The position numbers were made by a program, and so were the translations under genes. A stretch of 64,000 nucleotides of DNA. Source: Chlamydiota bacterium. GTDB lineage: Bacteria > Chlamydiota > Chlamydiia > Chlamydiales > Parachlamydiaceae. The stretch spans positions 79,046 to 143,045 of the forward strand of contig JABDDC010000001.1 in assembly GCA_013287815.1 (NCBI GenBank), in the 5' to 3' direction. Below are positions 52,729-61,765 of the stretch, piece by piece; the stretch's first letter is position 1; every line of letters starts with the position of its first letter. The notes below the pieces were generated by a model, which searched no databases, was not told where the DNA came from, and saw nothing but the letters and a program-made list of their open reading frames with translations.

Positions 52729-54093
52729 CTAACTGTCTCCTGTCTCCTCGACTCCGTCTCCTTTTTCCAGATAACGTGCAAATTTGGCAGCCAGGACATT
52801 GGGAACATCGACTTTCAAAACGACATCATTTTCCTCATATTCTTGCTTAATGATATGACCCAAACGAATGATTTCGCTGACGGCTGCGTAATCACTTTGC
52901 GGTATCCTGAAATCAGCTAATTTTCTTTGTTTGCTCAATTCCTGAATGATGACATCCTGCAATTCGTCCAATCCTTGACCTTTTAAAGCAGATATCTGGA
53001 TGTTTTTCGGATAGGTCATCCTGATCTTTTGGATCATCAACGGATTTGTGCAGGCGTCAATCTTGTTAAGGACGGTTATGATCGGCTTTTTGCCGGCTCC
53101 CAGCTCTTTCAATACCTCATGGGTTGTGGCAGCTTGTTCTTCAGCCATCGGGTGGCTGACGTCGACCAGATGAAGAAGAATATCAGCCTCAACAGCCTCC
53201 TCTAAAGTACTTTTGAAGGCAGCAACAAGCAAGTGGGGCAGCTTGCGGATGAATCCGACTGTGTCCACTAGAAGGATATCCTGATGATTTTTTAAAGTGA
53301 ACTTGCGCGTCGTGGTGTCCAACGTAGCGAACAATTTGTCTTCAACAAAAACTCCTGCATTCGTCAGAGCATTAAGCAAAGTCGATTTTCCGGCGTTGGT
53401 ATATCCGACGATGGCAAAGACAGGAATTTCAGACTTGACGCGCGCCAGGCGAAGTGTTTCACGGTTAGCTCTGACTTCATCGATCTCTTTTTGGAGGAGT
53501 TCTATTTTTCTTTTGAGGATACGACGGTCTATTTCAATCTGCTTTTCCCCCTCACCTTTAAGGTAACCTCCGCCTCCTCCTCCGCCTCCTCCGCCAGAAG
53601 TACCTGATTGTCGAGACAGGTGGGTCCAAAGGTTTTTCAAGCGGGGAGCTTCATATTTCACCTTAGCCAGCTCGACCTGCAGCTTGGCCTCTTTGGTTTG
53701 CGCTCTTTGCGCAAAGACACCAAGAATGACTTCTGTACGGTCCATCACCGGGATGCTGAATACTTCCTGCAGATTTCTTTGTTGGCCTGGGCTGATCTCA
53801 TCGTCGAAGACGACTGCATCGACTTTCAATTCTTTGGCTATAGTCAAAACCTCTTCCAGCTTTCCTTTAGTAAGAAAAGTTGAGGCATCATACCTGCGTA
53901 ATACGCAGGGGATCTTACGGGCAGTCTGCATTCCAAAGGTGTCGATGAGCAGCTCAAGTTCAGATAGATGTTCTTCGCAAACAGTTTTTTGGTCAGCACC
54001 ATGGTAAGCAGAAACCAGTAAGGCCTTTTTATTCTTGTCCTGATCGTGCAAGACCAGATTTGATTCATCCCTAACAATTTTATCTTCTTTCAT
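52729..54093 (-). CDS. hflX: GTPase HflX
   Basis: A 454-residue ribosome-associated GTPase. The N-terminal HflX domain includes AVVFDDEISPGQQRNLQEVF. The family's Gly-rich junction is exaggerated here to a run of ten glycines (SGTSGGGGGGG...GYLKGEGEKQ), encoded by a GGC/GGA/GGT repeat. The G domain has GYTNAGKSTLLNALTNAG (G1), DTVGFIRKLP (G3) and TVLNKIDACTNP (G4). HflX splits stalled or 70S ribosomes after stress. Its stop overlaps nothing; its start overlaps the PhnP-like stop by 4 bp. hflX next to phnP matches CT379-CT380. Confidence 0.95.
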   Translation of the reverse strand: MKEDKIVRDESNLVLHDQDKNKKALLVSAYHGADQKTVCEEHLSELELLIDTFGMQTARKIPCVLRRYDASTFLTKGKLEEVLTIAKELKVDAVVFDDEISPGQQRNLQEVFSIPVMDRTEVILGVFAQRAQTKEAKLQVELAKVKYEAPRLKNLWTHLSRQSGTSGGGGGGGGGGYLKGEGEKQIEIDRRILKRKIELLQKEIDEVRANRETLRLARVKSEIPVFAIVGYTNAGKSTLLNALTNAGVFVEDKLFATLDTTTRKFTLKNHQDILLVDTVGFIRKLPHLLVAAFKSTLEEAVEADILLHLVDVSHPMAEEQAATTHEVLKELGAGKKPIITVLNKIDACTNPLMIQKIRMTYPKNIQISALKGQGLDELQDVIIQELSKQRKLADFRIPQSDYAAVSEIIRLGHIIKQEYEENDVVLKVDVPNVLAAKFARYLEKGDGVEETGDS

Positions 54094-54872
54094 GTTCCCT
54101 CTTCAAATTCAAGTTCTAATCCATCATAAGCGAGTTGTACGTGAGATGGCAAGCAGGCATTCGTTTTTTCATACTCCAAGTCGTGTGAGGTATGTGTTAG
54201 CCAACCGCGGGCTGCGCCGGATCGGTTGACGAAGTCTACTGCTTCATCCACGGACAAGTGGATGAGGGACGGTGTGTAGCGCAATGCGCTAACGACTACC
54301 GTCTTTACCCCTTTGAGCCAGTCAAAAATATCGGATTGGTAATCTTTGATATCCGAAACATAGGCCAGATCGCCAAAGCGGAAGGCATTGACTGGCATAT
54401 TGTCCTGATAGTAAGTATAATAACTGATTTCAACATCTTGAAATATCACCTTCCCCTTCCTTTCCGGCAAAAAGAATTCCTTCAACCTAGCTGTATTACC
54501 ATCCAGGGTTGGTTTGAAGAGGAAATAAAAGCGCTTTTTGATATCCTCGATCGTTTCTTGTAAACCTAATAATGGGATGGGAGAGTCAGTCATAAAATGG
54601 AAGGGACGCAAATCATCAATACCTGCAGTGTGATCATGATGAGAATGGGTATAGAGGACCCCTGAAAGATGCTCGATGCCACCACGCAGTGCCTGATAGC
54701 GGAAGTCGGGTCCGGAATCAATCAAAAAAGACTTTCTGCCAATCTGAACTAAAGCCGATGTACGCAACCGATTGTTGAAATGGGAAGTAGAGCAGCAAAC
54801 TTCACAGCCGCATCCAATCATCGGTACGCCTAAAGAGGCTCCTGTTCCTAAAAAAGTAAATTTCCCTTTCAT
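54090..54872 (-). CDS. MBL-fold hydrolase (PhnP-like)
   Basis: A 260-residue metallo-beta-lactamase-fold enzyme. It starts GKFTFLGTGASLGVPMIGCG and has Cys in GCEVC near residue 25, typical of PhnP-type phosphodiesterases. The metal site is LYTHSHHDHTAGIDDLRPF (HxHxDH), with further ligands in YVSDIKDYQSD and WLTHTSHD. PhnP acts on cyclic ribose phosphates, but related proteins act on other phosphodiesters. It overlaps the preceding and following genes by 4 bp each, so translation is coupled across the operon. Confidence 0.9.
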   Translation of the reverse strand: MKGKFTFLGTGASLGVPMIGCGCEVCCSTSHFNNRLRTSALVQIGRKSFLIDSGPDFRYQALRGGIEHLSGVLYTHSHHDHTAGIDDLRPFHFMTDSPIPLLGLQETIEDIKKRFYFLFKPTLDGNTARLKEFFLPERKGKVIFQDVEISYYTYYQDNMPVNAFRFGDLAYVSDIKDYQSDIFDWLKGVKTVVVSALRYTPSLIHLSVDEAVDFVNRSGAARGWLTHTSHDLEYEKTNACLPSHVQLAYDGLELEFEEGT

Positions 54873-55426
54873 CCTCTGACCACAAAAAGTTGCATGACTT
54901 GATTGTTAATATTGGATTGGTAGAAATAAGCCCACTGGTCCGAATTTTGATCGGAGTGGAGCAGAACTCTAAAATAATCTTCGGAAGTTATCTCTACGAC
55001 CTGAAATACTTTTGAAGAGGTGTTTTCCCCTTCACGCATGGTTGTCAGCAGACGGCTGACATGGGGTCTGTTAAATGAGGTGATGACATCAGCGGTCACG
55101 TTTTCCAGACTTTTATCTTTTTCTATCAACGGATAAAACCGTTGATAAGATTCCAATGAAACAGGCACATGCTCCATCAGTCTTGTTTTGGAGTCATAGT
55201 AAGTGAAATCGGTCTTTTCAAAGACAAGGCGTTCACTCTTTCCTTTATGGGTCTGGCTATTGATCTGATCCATCACTTTGGGATCAAGGATCGTCTGCCC
55301 TGCAATGTACCGTCCTGTGTGATTATAATTGTAAAGCATCACCCCTGCCAGCAGACAGCCAGTTGCCACCGAGGCAGTCAGCAAGACGACGATCCGTCTG
55401 ACATCCTTCCTTGCCATTTCATTCAT
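54869..55426 (-). CDS. Membrane-anchored protein of unknown function
   Basis: A 185-residue protein from an ATG preceded by AAGGAA. It has one N-terminal membrane helix (RRIVVLLTASVATGCLLAGV) and an extracytoplasmic part of about 150 residues with mixed strand and helix (ERLVFEKTDFTYYDSKTRLM, FQVVEITSEDYFRVLLHSDQ, NNQVMQLFVVRG). No family recognised. It is first gene of the operon ahead of the PhnP-like, hflX and radC genes (4-bp overlap). Confidence 0.75.
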   Translation of the reverse strand: MNEMARKDVRRIVVLLTASVATGCLLAGVMLYNYNHTGRYIAGQTILDPKVMDQINSQTHKGKSERLVFEKTDFTYYDSKTRLMEHVPVSLESYQRFYPLIEKDKSLENVTADVITSFNRPHVSRLLTTMREGENTSSKVFQVVEITSEDYFRVLLHSDQNSDQWAYFYQSNINNQVMQLFVVRG

Positions 55427-55534
55427 AATTATTCCTTTTATTTATCTACTCTACAGCGCATACTGATTTAAAAAAAGAGGAATTGAAACAGTCTGTTGAT
55501 TCGGAGTAGGTACAATTGGTGAAGTGAAGCTTGT

Positions 55535-55604
55535 GCTCAGTCCCGATAGGGACGGCATATATCTGTGGCGACTTAGACATATGCCGTCCCTATCGGGACT
55601 GAGC
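55535..55604. repeat. Perfect 26-bp hairpin before the FAD oxidoreductase gene
   Basis: GCTCAGTCCCGATAGGGACG(GCATAT) at 55535-55560 and its exact complement at 55579-55604 flank an 18-nt loop. The core CCGATAGGG recurs at 5790. It follows a family C copy (55498-55513). It lies in the divergent gap between two gene units and could be a terminator or a repeat hairpin. Confidence 0.75.
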
Positions 55605-55662
55605 GCAAACTCCGCCAGGCAAATTTTCTTCCTGTCTCCAGTCTCCCAATTAGGACAAAAAA

Positions 55663-56643
55663 ATGTACAGACGAATTGCAGTTATTGGTGCGGGTTTTTG
55701 CGGATTGGCAGTGGCATGGCATCTGTCTAAACGGGACCAGGTCACCTTGTACGATACACTAGATATTGGAGCAGGGACTTCAGGCATGGCCTCGGGCTTA
55801 CTGCATCCATACGTCGGAGTACAATCTAAACTAAACTGGATGGGCCGTGAAGGGTATGCTGCAACTGTAAAACTTCTCAATGAATCGCAAAAAGTCTTGG
55901 GCAAACCTGTTGTCAACATGAATAAAGGTATCATCCGGCTAGCTTTAGTTCAGGAACAGGAACTCAATTTTCGCGCGAGTGCAGCAACATATCCTGATGT
56001 CGAATGGCTGAATGCCGATCAGATCCGGGAAAAGGCTCCAGATGCTGCCTATTTCCCCGGCATCTTCATCACAGAAGGACTGACAGTTTATTCCTCGCTC
56101 TATCTGGAAGGATTATGGAAAGGTTGCCAACAAAGAGGCGTTGCTTTCGAAAAAAAGAAAATCAGCAGCCTTGCTGAAGTCGACGGCTATGATCTTGTTA
56201 TCATCACGGCTGGTGCTTTAACACAAGAAATTCCTGAACTTTCAGCACTTCCCCTGAATCAGTTAAAGGGGCAGTTGCTTGAATTGAAGTGGCCGCAAAA
56301 TATACCGCCGTTAAAATATCCACTGAATTCACACGTCTACTTGCTTATGACAGAGAATAATCATTCATGCATTGTCGGAGGAACCTATGAGCGAGGCTTT
56401 ACTCATGCAGGGCCAGACATTGAAAAAGCAAAGGAGGAGCTCCTTCCTAAACTTAAAGTGATGTATCCGCCTCTAAAAAATCCTGAAGTTATCGCCTGCC
56501 GAGCCGGTATCAGATCCGGCGCACCCAACCGCCTTCCCTTTATCAAACAAATGGGCCCGAAGCATTGGGTCTTGGCCGGTATGGGCTCCAAAGGGCTGCT
56601 GTACCATGCCCTCATGGCTGAGAAGTTAGTCTCGCAGGTCTAG
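55663..56643 (+). CDS. FAD-dependent D-amino-acid oxidase/ThiO-like oxidoreductase
   Basis: A 326-residue flavoprotein of the DAO family. It starts with the dinucleotide motif RRIAVIGAGFCGLAVAWHLS (GxGxxG), has the second FAD segment in the middle (DGYDLVIITAGALTQEIP) and the family's later block IACRAGIRSGAPNRLPFI with GPKHWVLAGMGSKGLLYH. It probably oxidises an amine or D-amino acid with FAD. In C. trachomatis a DAO-like gene (CT375) is next to mdh (CT376); here mdh is about 2.2 kb away, on the opposite strand. ThiO is an alternative name, but no thiamine gene is near. Confidence 0.88.
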   Translation: MYRRIAVIGAGFCGLAVAWHLSKRDQVTLYDTLDIGAGTSGMASGLLHPYVGVQSKLNWMGREGYAATVKLLNESQKVLGKPVVNMNKGIIRLALVQEQELNFRASAATYPDVEWLNADQIREKAPDAAYFPGIFITEGLTVYSSLYLEGLWKGCQQRGVAFEKKKISSLAEVDGYDLVIITAGALTQEIPELSALPLNQLKGQLLELKWPQNIPPLKYPLNSHVYLLMTENNHSCIVGGTYERGFTHAGPDIEKAKEELLPKLKVMYPPLKNPEVIACRAGIRSGAPNRLPFIKQMGPKHWVLAGMGSKGLLYHALMAEKLVSQV

Positions 56644-56657
56644 AGTGATGCTAAAAT

Positions 56658-57467
56658 TTAACGCTTCTGTAGCAGGACATGCGCTTCGGCGGCGAAGTTG
56701 AAGAAGAAGATCACTCCAGGCGTCAGGAACGCAGCAAAAGGGATCATGAAGAAAAACCATTTCATAGTTGTCTGCACTGGAGTGCTGCAGTCGATGCACA
56801 GGGTACCGGTCAAGTAAGCTGAAATCGATAATAACACTAATATTAAGGCAAGCGGAAGCAAAGCAACCAAAATCAAAACCAGGTTGGCAAACGGATCCAC
56901 TTCCATCCTTTTGACCGCTGCTTTGAAGATCGCCTGTCTACTCAGATCTTTCAAAGCCAGAAGAGGTGCAGCCACAAAAAGTAAGCCCAGACTAATCACA
57001 CACAAGATAAGAGTAACGAGGTTGATCATGAAAGGGGCAAAAGAAAGGATCAAACTAACGAAATCACCAACGGCCGGTATCTCGCGTAGCAACACAAAAA
57101 ACCCCAGCAGCATCCATAACAATAAGTAAGCCAGGATAATCGGTACGGCGAAATAAGAGGCGCCGATCATCATCTCCCAAGAATTGGACAAAACATTCTT
57201 ATAGTTTTCTCCCCGATTCTTCACTTCGTCATGATATACCCTGATTAAGAAAATTCCGGTCGAAAGGAAGATGCCTGTGCAGATAAAAATGGGTATAAAA
57301 GTCAGGCTGAGCTGCACCCATTCGCCCGCATGGAGCGATAATCCCCTAAAGAATACAATCAATAGACCTGACAAAGCAAGGATACAGAAAACAGTGAGCA
57401 GCTTCTTTTTAGCAAATGAAAACGAAAGTGCACGGTTAAAAATATAACCAACTGATCCGAAGTCCAT
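56658..57467 (-). CDS. Integral membrane protein of unknown function
   Basis: A 269-residue protein with about six membrane helices, for example LLTVFCILALSGLLIVFFRG, FIPIFICTGIFLSTGIFLIR, and FAVPIILAYLLLWMLLGFFV, and a late MIPFAAFLTPGVIFFFNFAA. The sequence near residue 40 (HAGEWVQLSLTFIPIFICTG) and the Cys pair LCIDCSTPVQ are the only distinctive marks. It resembles DUF-type membrane proteins without a known role. It is convergent with the FAD oxidoreductase gene. Confidence 0.8.
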   Translation of the reverse strand: MDFGSVGYIFNRALSFSFAKKKLLTVFCILALSGLLIVFFRGLSLHAGEWVQLSLTFIPIFICTGIFLSTGIFLIRVYHDEVKNRGENYKNVLSNSWEMMIGASYFAVPIILAYLLLWMLLGFFVLLREIPAVGDFVSLILSFAPFMINLVTLILCVISLGLLFVAAPLLALKDLSRQAIFKAAVKRMEVDPFANLVLILVALLPLALILVLLSISAYLTGTLCIDCSTPVQTTMKWFFFMIPFAAFLTPGVIFFFNFAAEAHVLLQKR

Positions 57468-57517
57468 CTAGTCTCCTATAACAAAGTACGAAGGTTTAGA
57501 GATTATATACCCACAAT

Positions 57518-57691
57518 GACGCCTAAAATTAAACACAGGGGCACAGAGGCACAGAGTTCACAGAGAAAGTAATTTAGTTTTTTTTGTTAAAAATCTATTT
57601 AAATTAAATTTTCTCTCTGTATTGTTATTTAAACAGCTTTTTCTCTGTGCTCTCTGTGCCTCTGTGCCTCTGTGTTTAATTTTTACGCGAC
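57518..57691. repeat. Family D inverted repeat overlapping the 3' end of gltA
   Basis: AAATTAAACACAGGGGCACA with further GAGGCACAGAG, and the facing TGCCTCTGTGTTTAATTTTT, close a palindrome of about 174 bp. The element reaches into the citrate synthase gene: the last codons (Arg-Lys-Asn, stop) are read from its end. One plus- or minus-strand reading frame inside is the familiar HRGTEAQR translation of the repeat and is not a gene. Confidence 0.78.
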
Positions 57692-58839
57692 TGTTTAAAC
57701 GGATAGCTGGGCCGCACAATAGGTGTCCCCTTACCGCCGCGAGCCTCTTCCCTTTCATAAACGATTTGTCGGCCTATTCCGACGACGCGGGCCATTCCAA
57801 ACAAAACGGTGTAGTATTCGGGATAGGGAAAACCGGCTGCGGTCAACAGAATACCCGACACTGCATCAACATTGGCATAAGGATTAGATATTTTGGGATT
57901 TTCTTTCAACACCTTGCTGCCGACCTTACGTAGCAGCTGCGACATCTTCACAAGCGGAATATCCGGATAATATTGGCTTGCCACTTTATAAAGCAAGGTG
58001 GCGCGCGGATCTTCCACTCTGAGAACGGCATGTCCAAAGCCAAAAACCAGCTCATTATTCTGCAATCGGCGACGGATTGATTCTTCCAATTTTTGTTCGC
58101 TGACGTTATCGCCCAACTCTTTAATCAGGTCCTGGACAAAAATCAAAGAGTCCTGATTGGCTTTGCCATGGCGCGGACCGGCTAATGCTGCCATCGCCCC
58201 AGCAAGCGAGCCATACATATCTTCCAGCCCTGAGGCGATGGCTTTACCGACGAAGCAAGAGAGGTTGCCGCCGCCATGGTCGTAATGGAGTATATTAAAC
58301 AACTTTAGGACACGGGTCAGCTCAGCTTTATTGACGTTAGGAACATTGAGCATGTTAACGAAATTTTCCATGTAGCCTAATTCCGGCTGCGACGGTTTAG
58401 ACTCTCCCCAACCGGCGTGGTAATTGATCACTGCAGCAGCTATCTCGGGTACTTTGGCGATGATATTTAATCCATCTTCACGGTAGTTATCAGTTCCTTC
58501 AAAAGCATGTGCCAGCAATAATGCAGTCGTAAAGAGTTTCATTGGATGGGATTCGCGAGGCAATAAGCGGATATACTTGATGAGCTCAGGGGAACAATTG
58601 GAGCGTTTAATAAGTTCTTGATTAAAAGCTTCGACCTCCTGCTTGCTCCCTTCTCTTCCATTCCATAGAAGATAGATCACTTCGATTGGCTCTTTCTTCT
58701 CAAGATCGACTAAGGGATGCTCCATATAGAAGAGCCCTTTTTGTGGATCAACAAACGAGGTGGTGCAATATCCGCAAGGATATCCCCTCAAACCTGTCTC
58801 AAGATTTTCTACCTTAATTTCAAATAATATATCTGCCAT
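57676..58839 (-). CDS. gltA: Citrate synthase
   Basis: A 387-residue citrate synthase. Landmarks are LDHGGGNLSCFVG-like HYDHGGGNLSCFVGKAI (substrate His), GAMAALAGPRHGKANQDSLI, the catalytic His region VFGFGHAVLRVEDPRATLL and the Asp-bearing YANVDAVSGILLTAAGFP. It condenses oxaloacetate and acetyl-CoA to citrate. Pathogenic Chlamydia lack this enzyme, so it marks the organism as an environmental type with a fuller TCA cycle. mdh lies 8 bp upstream on the same strand, so the two form one operon. The final three residues are supplied by a dispersed repeat. Confidence 0.95.
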   Translation of the reverse strand: MADILFEIKVENLETGLRGYPCGYCTTSFVDPQKGLFYMEHPLVDLEKKEPIEVIYLLWNGREGSKQEVEAFNQELIKRSNCSPELIKYIRLLPRESHPMKLFTTALLLAHAFEGTDNYREDGLNIIAKVPEIAAAVINYHAGWGESKPSQPELGYMENFVNMLNVPNVNKAELTRVLKLFNILHYDHGGGNLSCFVGKAIASGLEDMYGSLAGAMAALAGPRHGKANQDSLIFVQDLIKELGDNVSEQKLEESIRRRLQNNELVFGFGHAVLRVEDPRATLLYKVASQYYPDIPLVKMSQLLRKVGSKVLKENPKISNPYANVDAVSGILLTAAGFPYPEYYTVLFGMARVVGIGRQIVYEREEARGGKGTPIVRPSYPFKQSRKN

Positions 58840-58847
58840 AAAATACC

Positions 58848-59837
58848 TTAAATTAGTTGTCGGACTAGGTCACGCTCTTCTTTTAATTCTTTTTCGGTCT
58901 GTCTTATTCTATACTCTAAAAATTCATTTAAATGAAGCCCTGAGACAATTTCACTTTTTCCAGGTGTCTTAGTGACGCAGGGAAACGAAAAAACGAGGTT
59001 ATCATCGATGCCATAAGAATTTTTTGACGAATGGATCGCAGAAGAATACCAAGTTCCTGCTTTGGTGATGTTAATTTGATCTTTGATGGCATCGATTAAA
59101 GCATTGGCAGCCGATCCAGCAGAAGATTTACCTCTTGCGGCAATGATCTCCGCTCCCCGCTTCTGCACCTTGGTAAGGAAGTCGTTCTCTAACCAGTTTT
59201 TATCTGTGATCACCTGATCAGCCGGCGAACCTTTTATTTCAGCATGAAAAAAGTCAGGCACCTGCGTCGTCGAATGGTTGCCCCAGATGGTCATTTTAGT
59301 GATATCGTTGACGCCTACTTTGGCTTTATTTGCCAACTGATAGATCGCCCGATTCATATCAAGACGCATCATCGCTGAAAAGTTGCTCTTTGGCAGTCGT
59401 GGAGCATGGGCCATGGCTATCAGGCAATTGGTATTGCATGGATTACCCACGACTATGACTTTGGCTGTTTCTTTAGCCACTTCATTTAAAGCTTTGCCTT
59501 GCTCGATAAAGATTTTGCCGTTGGCTTGCAGCAGATCACTCCTCTCCATCCCCGGTCCGCGTGGCGTCGCTCCAACCAATATGGCATAATCGACATCCTT
59601 AAATGCTTTTTCAGCTTGATCTGTTACTAACACCGAATTCAACAAAGGAAAGGCGCAGTCATCCAGTTCCATCTTCATCCCTTCCAAGGCCGGCTGCATG
59701 GGCGGCAGCTCCAATAGATGAAGTGCAACAGGCTGATCAGGTCCAAACAGCTCGCCGCAGGCAATCCTGAAAAGTAAATTATAAGCGATCTGGCCGGCAC
59801 TTCCTGTCACGGCGATTTTTATTGGGGATTTTAGCAT
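58848..59837 (-). CDS. mdh: Malate dehydrogenase
   Basis: A 329-residue malate dehydrogenase of the length seen in chlamydiae. The NAD loop is [20 protein letters not shown], the substrate-binding [18 protein letters not shown] has the Arg pair, and the catalytic His lies in [12 protein letters not shown]. It oxidises malate to oxaloacetate, the substrate of the citrate synthase encoded 8 bp downstream. A ribosome site GGAGG precedes the ATG. In C. trachomatis the equivalent is CT376. Confidence 0.97.
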   Translation of the reverse strand: MLKSPIKIAVTGSAGQIAYNLLFRIACGELFGPDQPVALHLLELPPMQPALEGMKMELDDCAFPLLNSVLVTDQAEKAFKDVDYAILVGATPRGPGMERSDLLQANGKIFIEQGKALNEVAKETAKVIVVGNPCNTNCLIAMAHAPRLPKSNFSAMMRLDMNRAIYQLANKAKVGVNDITKMTIWGNHSTTQVPDFFHAEIKGSPADQVITDKNWLENDFLTKVQKRGAEIIAARGKSSAGSAANALIDAIKDQINITKAGTWYSSAIHSSKNSYGIDDNLVFSFPCVTKTPGKSEIVSGLHLNEFLEYRIRQTEKELKEERDLVRQLI

Positions 59838-59908
59838 CGTTACCTCCTACCTTTGCTTCACTATATGTGGTAAAACTAAATTTGTAAAGGAGGTAGAAGA
59901 CAGGCTGA

Positions 59909-60057
59909 GATTCGGAGTAGGTACGAGAAATTCACCGCAGAGTCGCAGAGAACATAGAGCGAGGGTGGCATTAGTGTCGATGTTTACAGTAAGAATGGTT
60001 CTCACAATTGCGCTAGAAGGCGGTGCAGAGCACCGCACTCCAAGGGCTTCGCCAAGC
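59909..60057. repeat. Composite repeat: family C motif, CGCAGAG arm and family B unit
   Basis: GATTCGGAGTAGGTACGAG at 59909-59927 is followed by CACCGCAGAGTCGCAGAGAA, then by a copy (59965-60057) of the right part of the 47759-47930 element (AGGCGGTGCAGAGCACCGCA and CTCCAAGGGCTTCGCCAAGC). It fills the gap between mdh and the 551-residue protein gene. It shows that the families travel together. No gene is seen in it. Confidence 0.8.
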
Positions 60058-60096
60058 AACTTTTCTTCCTCTCTCCTATCTCCTCGCCCTGCCTCT

Positions 60097-61752
60097 TTAC
60101 CGGAGAGGCTTGGTGTTTTTCAGGAGATTACGCATCTCTGCTGAATTCCACCGAGCCACTAGTACTGTGTCGAACTTTTCTTCGATGGCACCACCGATTT
60201 CTTCTATGAACTTCAGGGCAAGCCTAGCCTGCAGATTCTTTTCAGGGGCCCTTAAGTGAGGATAAATGATGTTATAGGATAATTTTTCAATCTCTTCTGA
60301 GCTCATCCTCCCTAAAATCCACTTCAAACTCAATGGATCAATGCCTGGGGACTGTTCGGTTAAATGTTTTGGAGTGAAATCATCGACATGTTCGGGATCT
60401 GCAATAATCTTCGTAACAAAATCACCTTTCTGATCTTTGGTCAAAACCCTGATTGGATTGCTTGAATGGATCCTAATTCCATCTATATTTAATAGTAACT
60501 GGTTACTATAAACAACACATGCTACCCTTTGTGCCCCTTCCTCCATTGGTGAGGCATCCACCAAGGCAGCACCTTTAATTAAGTGAAGAGCTGTCAATTG
60601 ATATAGATTTTTTTTAGCTTCTGCTTCATTTATGTTAAGTTTAGAGATAGCCTTATAGCCGCTCTCAACAAAACAAGTGCAGGCATCCACAAAACACGCC
60701 TCAACGACCTCTAAAGAAGTTTTTTTACCATTGACGGCGTCTGCATAACGTCTATTACTTTCATTTAAGACAACAAAATTGTTGTTATCTAAATTTTCAT
60801 TAATCCCGGGAGCCCCGCAAACGTTCATGTCGTCCTTAGTTCTTAGAAAGCGTGGCGGAAGATGTCTAAGTTTCTTTTGGTCTAGTAGAATACCCTCAAC
60901 AACATTTTTCTGTTTTAGAAGAGAGCTTAAATCCACATCAAGTTTATATCGACCTTCATTGTGCTCAACTCCTGTCCGGATATTCTTTTCTAACGTTTGA
61001 ATCCTGCTTTTCAAATTATCACTTTCAGACGTCAGCTTTTGGCTTTGCTCTTCCAATTCTTTATGTTGAGCCTGCAAAGTATTATAAGTCAAAATTTTCT
61101 CATTGATAATAGTGATACATTCTCTGGCTGCATTCACATCTACCGCTTTTATCTTGGCAATAAAAATATCTGCTGCTTTGGCTTCTTTAAGAAGGTTTAG
61201 TTGGCCCTTCAATGCCTCAGCCTGAACTTTAATGTCTTCATTGATCATCTTCATCAAAGGATTAAGATGTTTATTTTGCAATTCAGCAATTTTTCTCTCG
61301 AACAAATAATTTTGACATAAGGTAAACAATCCTAAAGTAAAATAAGAGAGCGCATAGGTCATAATGCCTGTCACTAGATCCGGAAAGAGAGTGTTTTCCA
61401 ATTGGCGACTCTTGGTCTTGCTATTTTCTAAAGCCATCTCGCAAACATTTAGGAGCTGATCAAATTTGATTTCATTCCACATTTTATTGACTATTAACGC
61501 TCTACTCATTTCTGGGATTTCGTCAGCAATCTTTTGAATTTTAATCCAGCTGTCTCCAGCTATTTTTCCTATCCTTGAAATCTCTTTCTCTAAGGAATCA
61601 AGCTTACCATAATTAGCAAAAACTGTTGCAGGTCCGCTCGAACCAAATGATAAAAGATTTCTGCTAACAAAATGGAGGCTCGATTTTGAAAATAAATCAG
61701 GAACCGCAAAATTTGTCTCGTACTCTTTTTTTAGTCTATTTATATTTGTCAT
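60097..61752 (-). CDS. Inc/effector-like coiled-coil protein, paralog of the edge OTU-like protein
   Basis: A 551-residue protein without a family name. Residues about 120-150 are hydrophobic (GIMTYALSYFTLGLFTLCQN), followed by a long coiled coil to about 285 (LEEQSQKLTSESDNLKSRIQ). The C-terminal 230 residues share an extended block with the neighbour at 61766: here HVDDFTPKHLTEQSPGIDPL with SLKWILGRMSSEEIEKL, there HIDEFSPLSVDEFPDGIDPF with TVKRILKTLDEKQKKYL. The pair therefore derive from a duplication. It lacks the neighbour's OTU-like tail. A membrane segment plus coiled coil in a chlamydia suggests a type III effector or Inc protein. It lies 13 bp after the neighbour. Confidence 0.75.
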   Translation of the reverse strand: MTNINRLKKEYETNFAVPDLFSKSSLHFVSRNLLSFGSSGPATVFANYGKLDSLEKEISRIGKIAGDSWIKIQKIADEIPEMSRALIVNKMWNEIKFDQLLNVCEMALENSKTKSRQLENTLFPDLVTGIMTYALSYFTLGLFTLCQNYLFERKIAELQNKHLNPLMKMINEDIKVQAEALKGQLNLLKEAKAADIFIAKIKAVDVNAARECITIINEKILTYNTLQAQHKELEEQSQKLTSESDNLKSRIQTLEKNIRTGVEHNEGRYKLDVDLSSLLKQKNVVEGILLDQKKLRHLPPRFLRTKDDMNVCGAPGINENLDNNNFVVLNESNRRYADAVNGKKTSLEVVEACFVDACTCFVESGYKAISKLNINEAEAKKNLYQLTALHLIKGAALVDASPMEEGAQRVACVVYSNQLLLNIDGIRIHSSNPIRVLTKDQKGDFVTKIIADPEHVDDFTPKHLTEQSPGIDPLSLKWILGRMSSEEIEKLSYNIIYPHLRAPEKNLQARLALKFIEEIGGAIEEKFDTVLVARWNSAEMRNLLKNTKPLR

Positions 61753-61765
61753 ATTTCTACCTTCA

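Noticed and set aside
57558..57758. Minus-strand frame reading KHRGTEAQRAQRK
   Set aside because: This is the well-known translation of the CACAGAGG family D repeat, not a protein.
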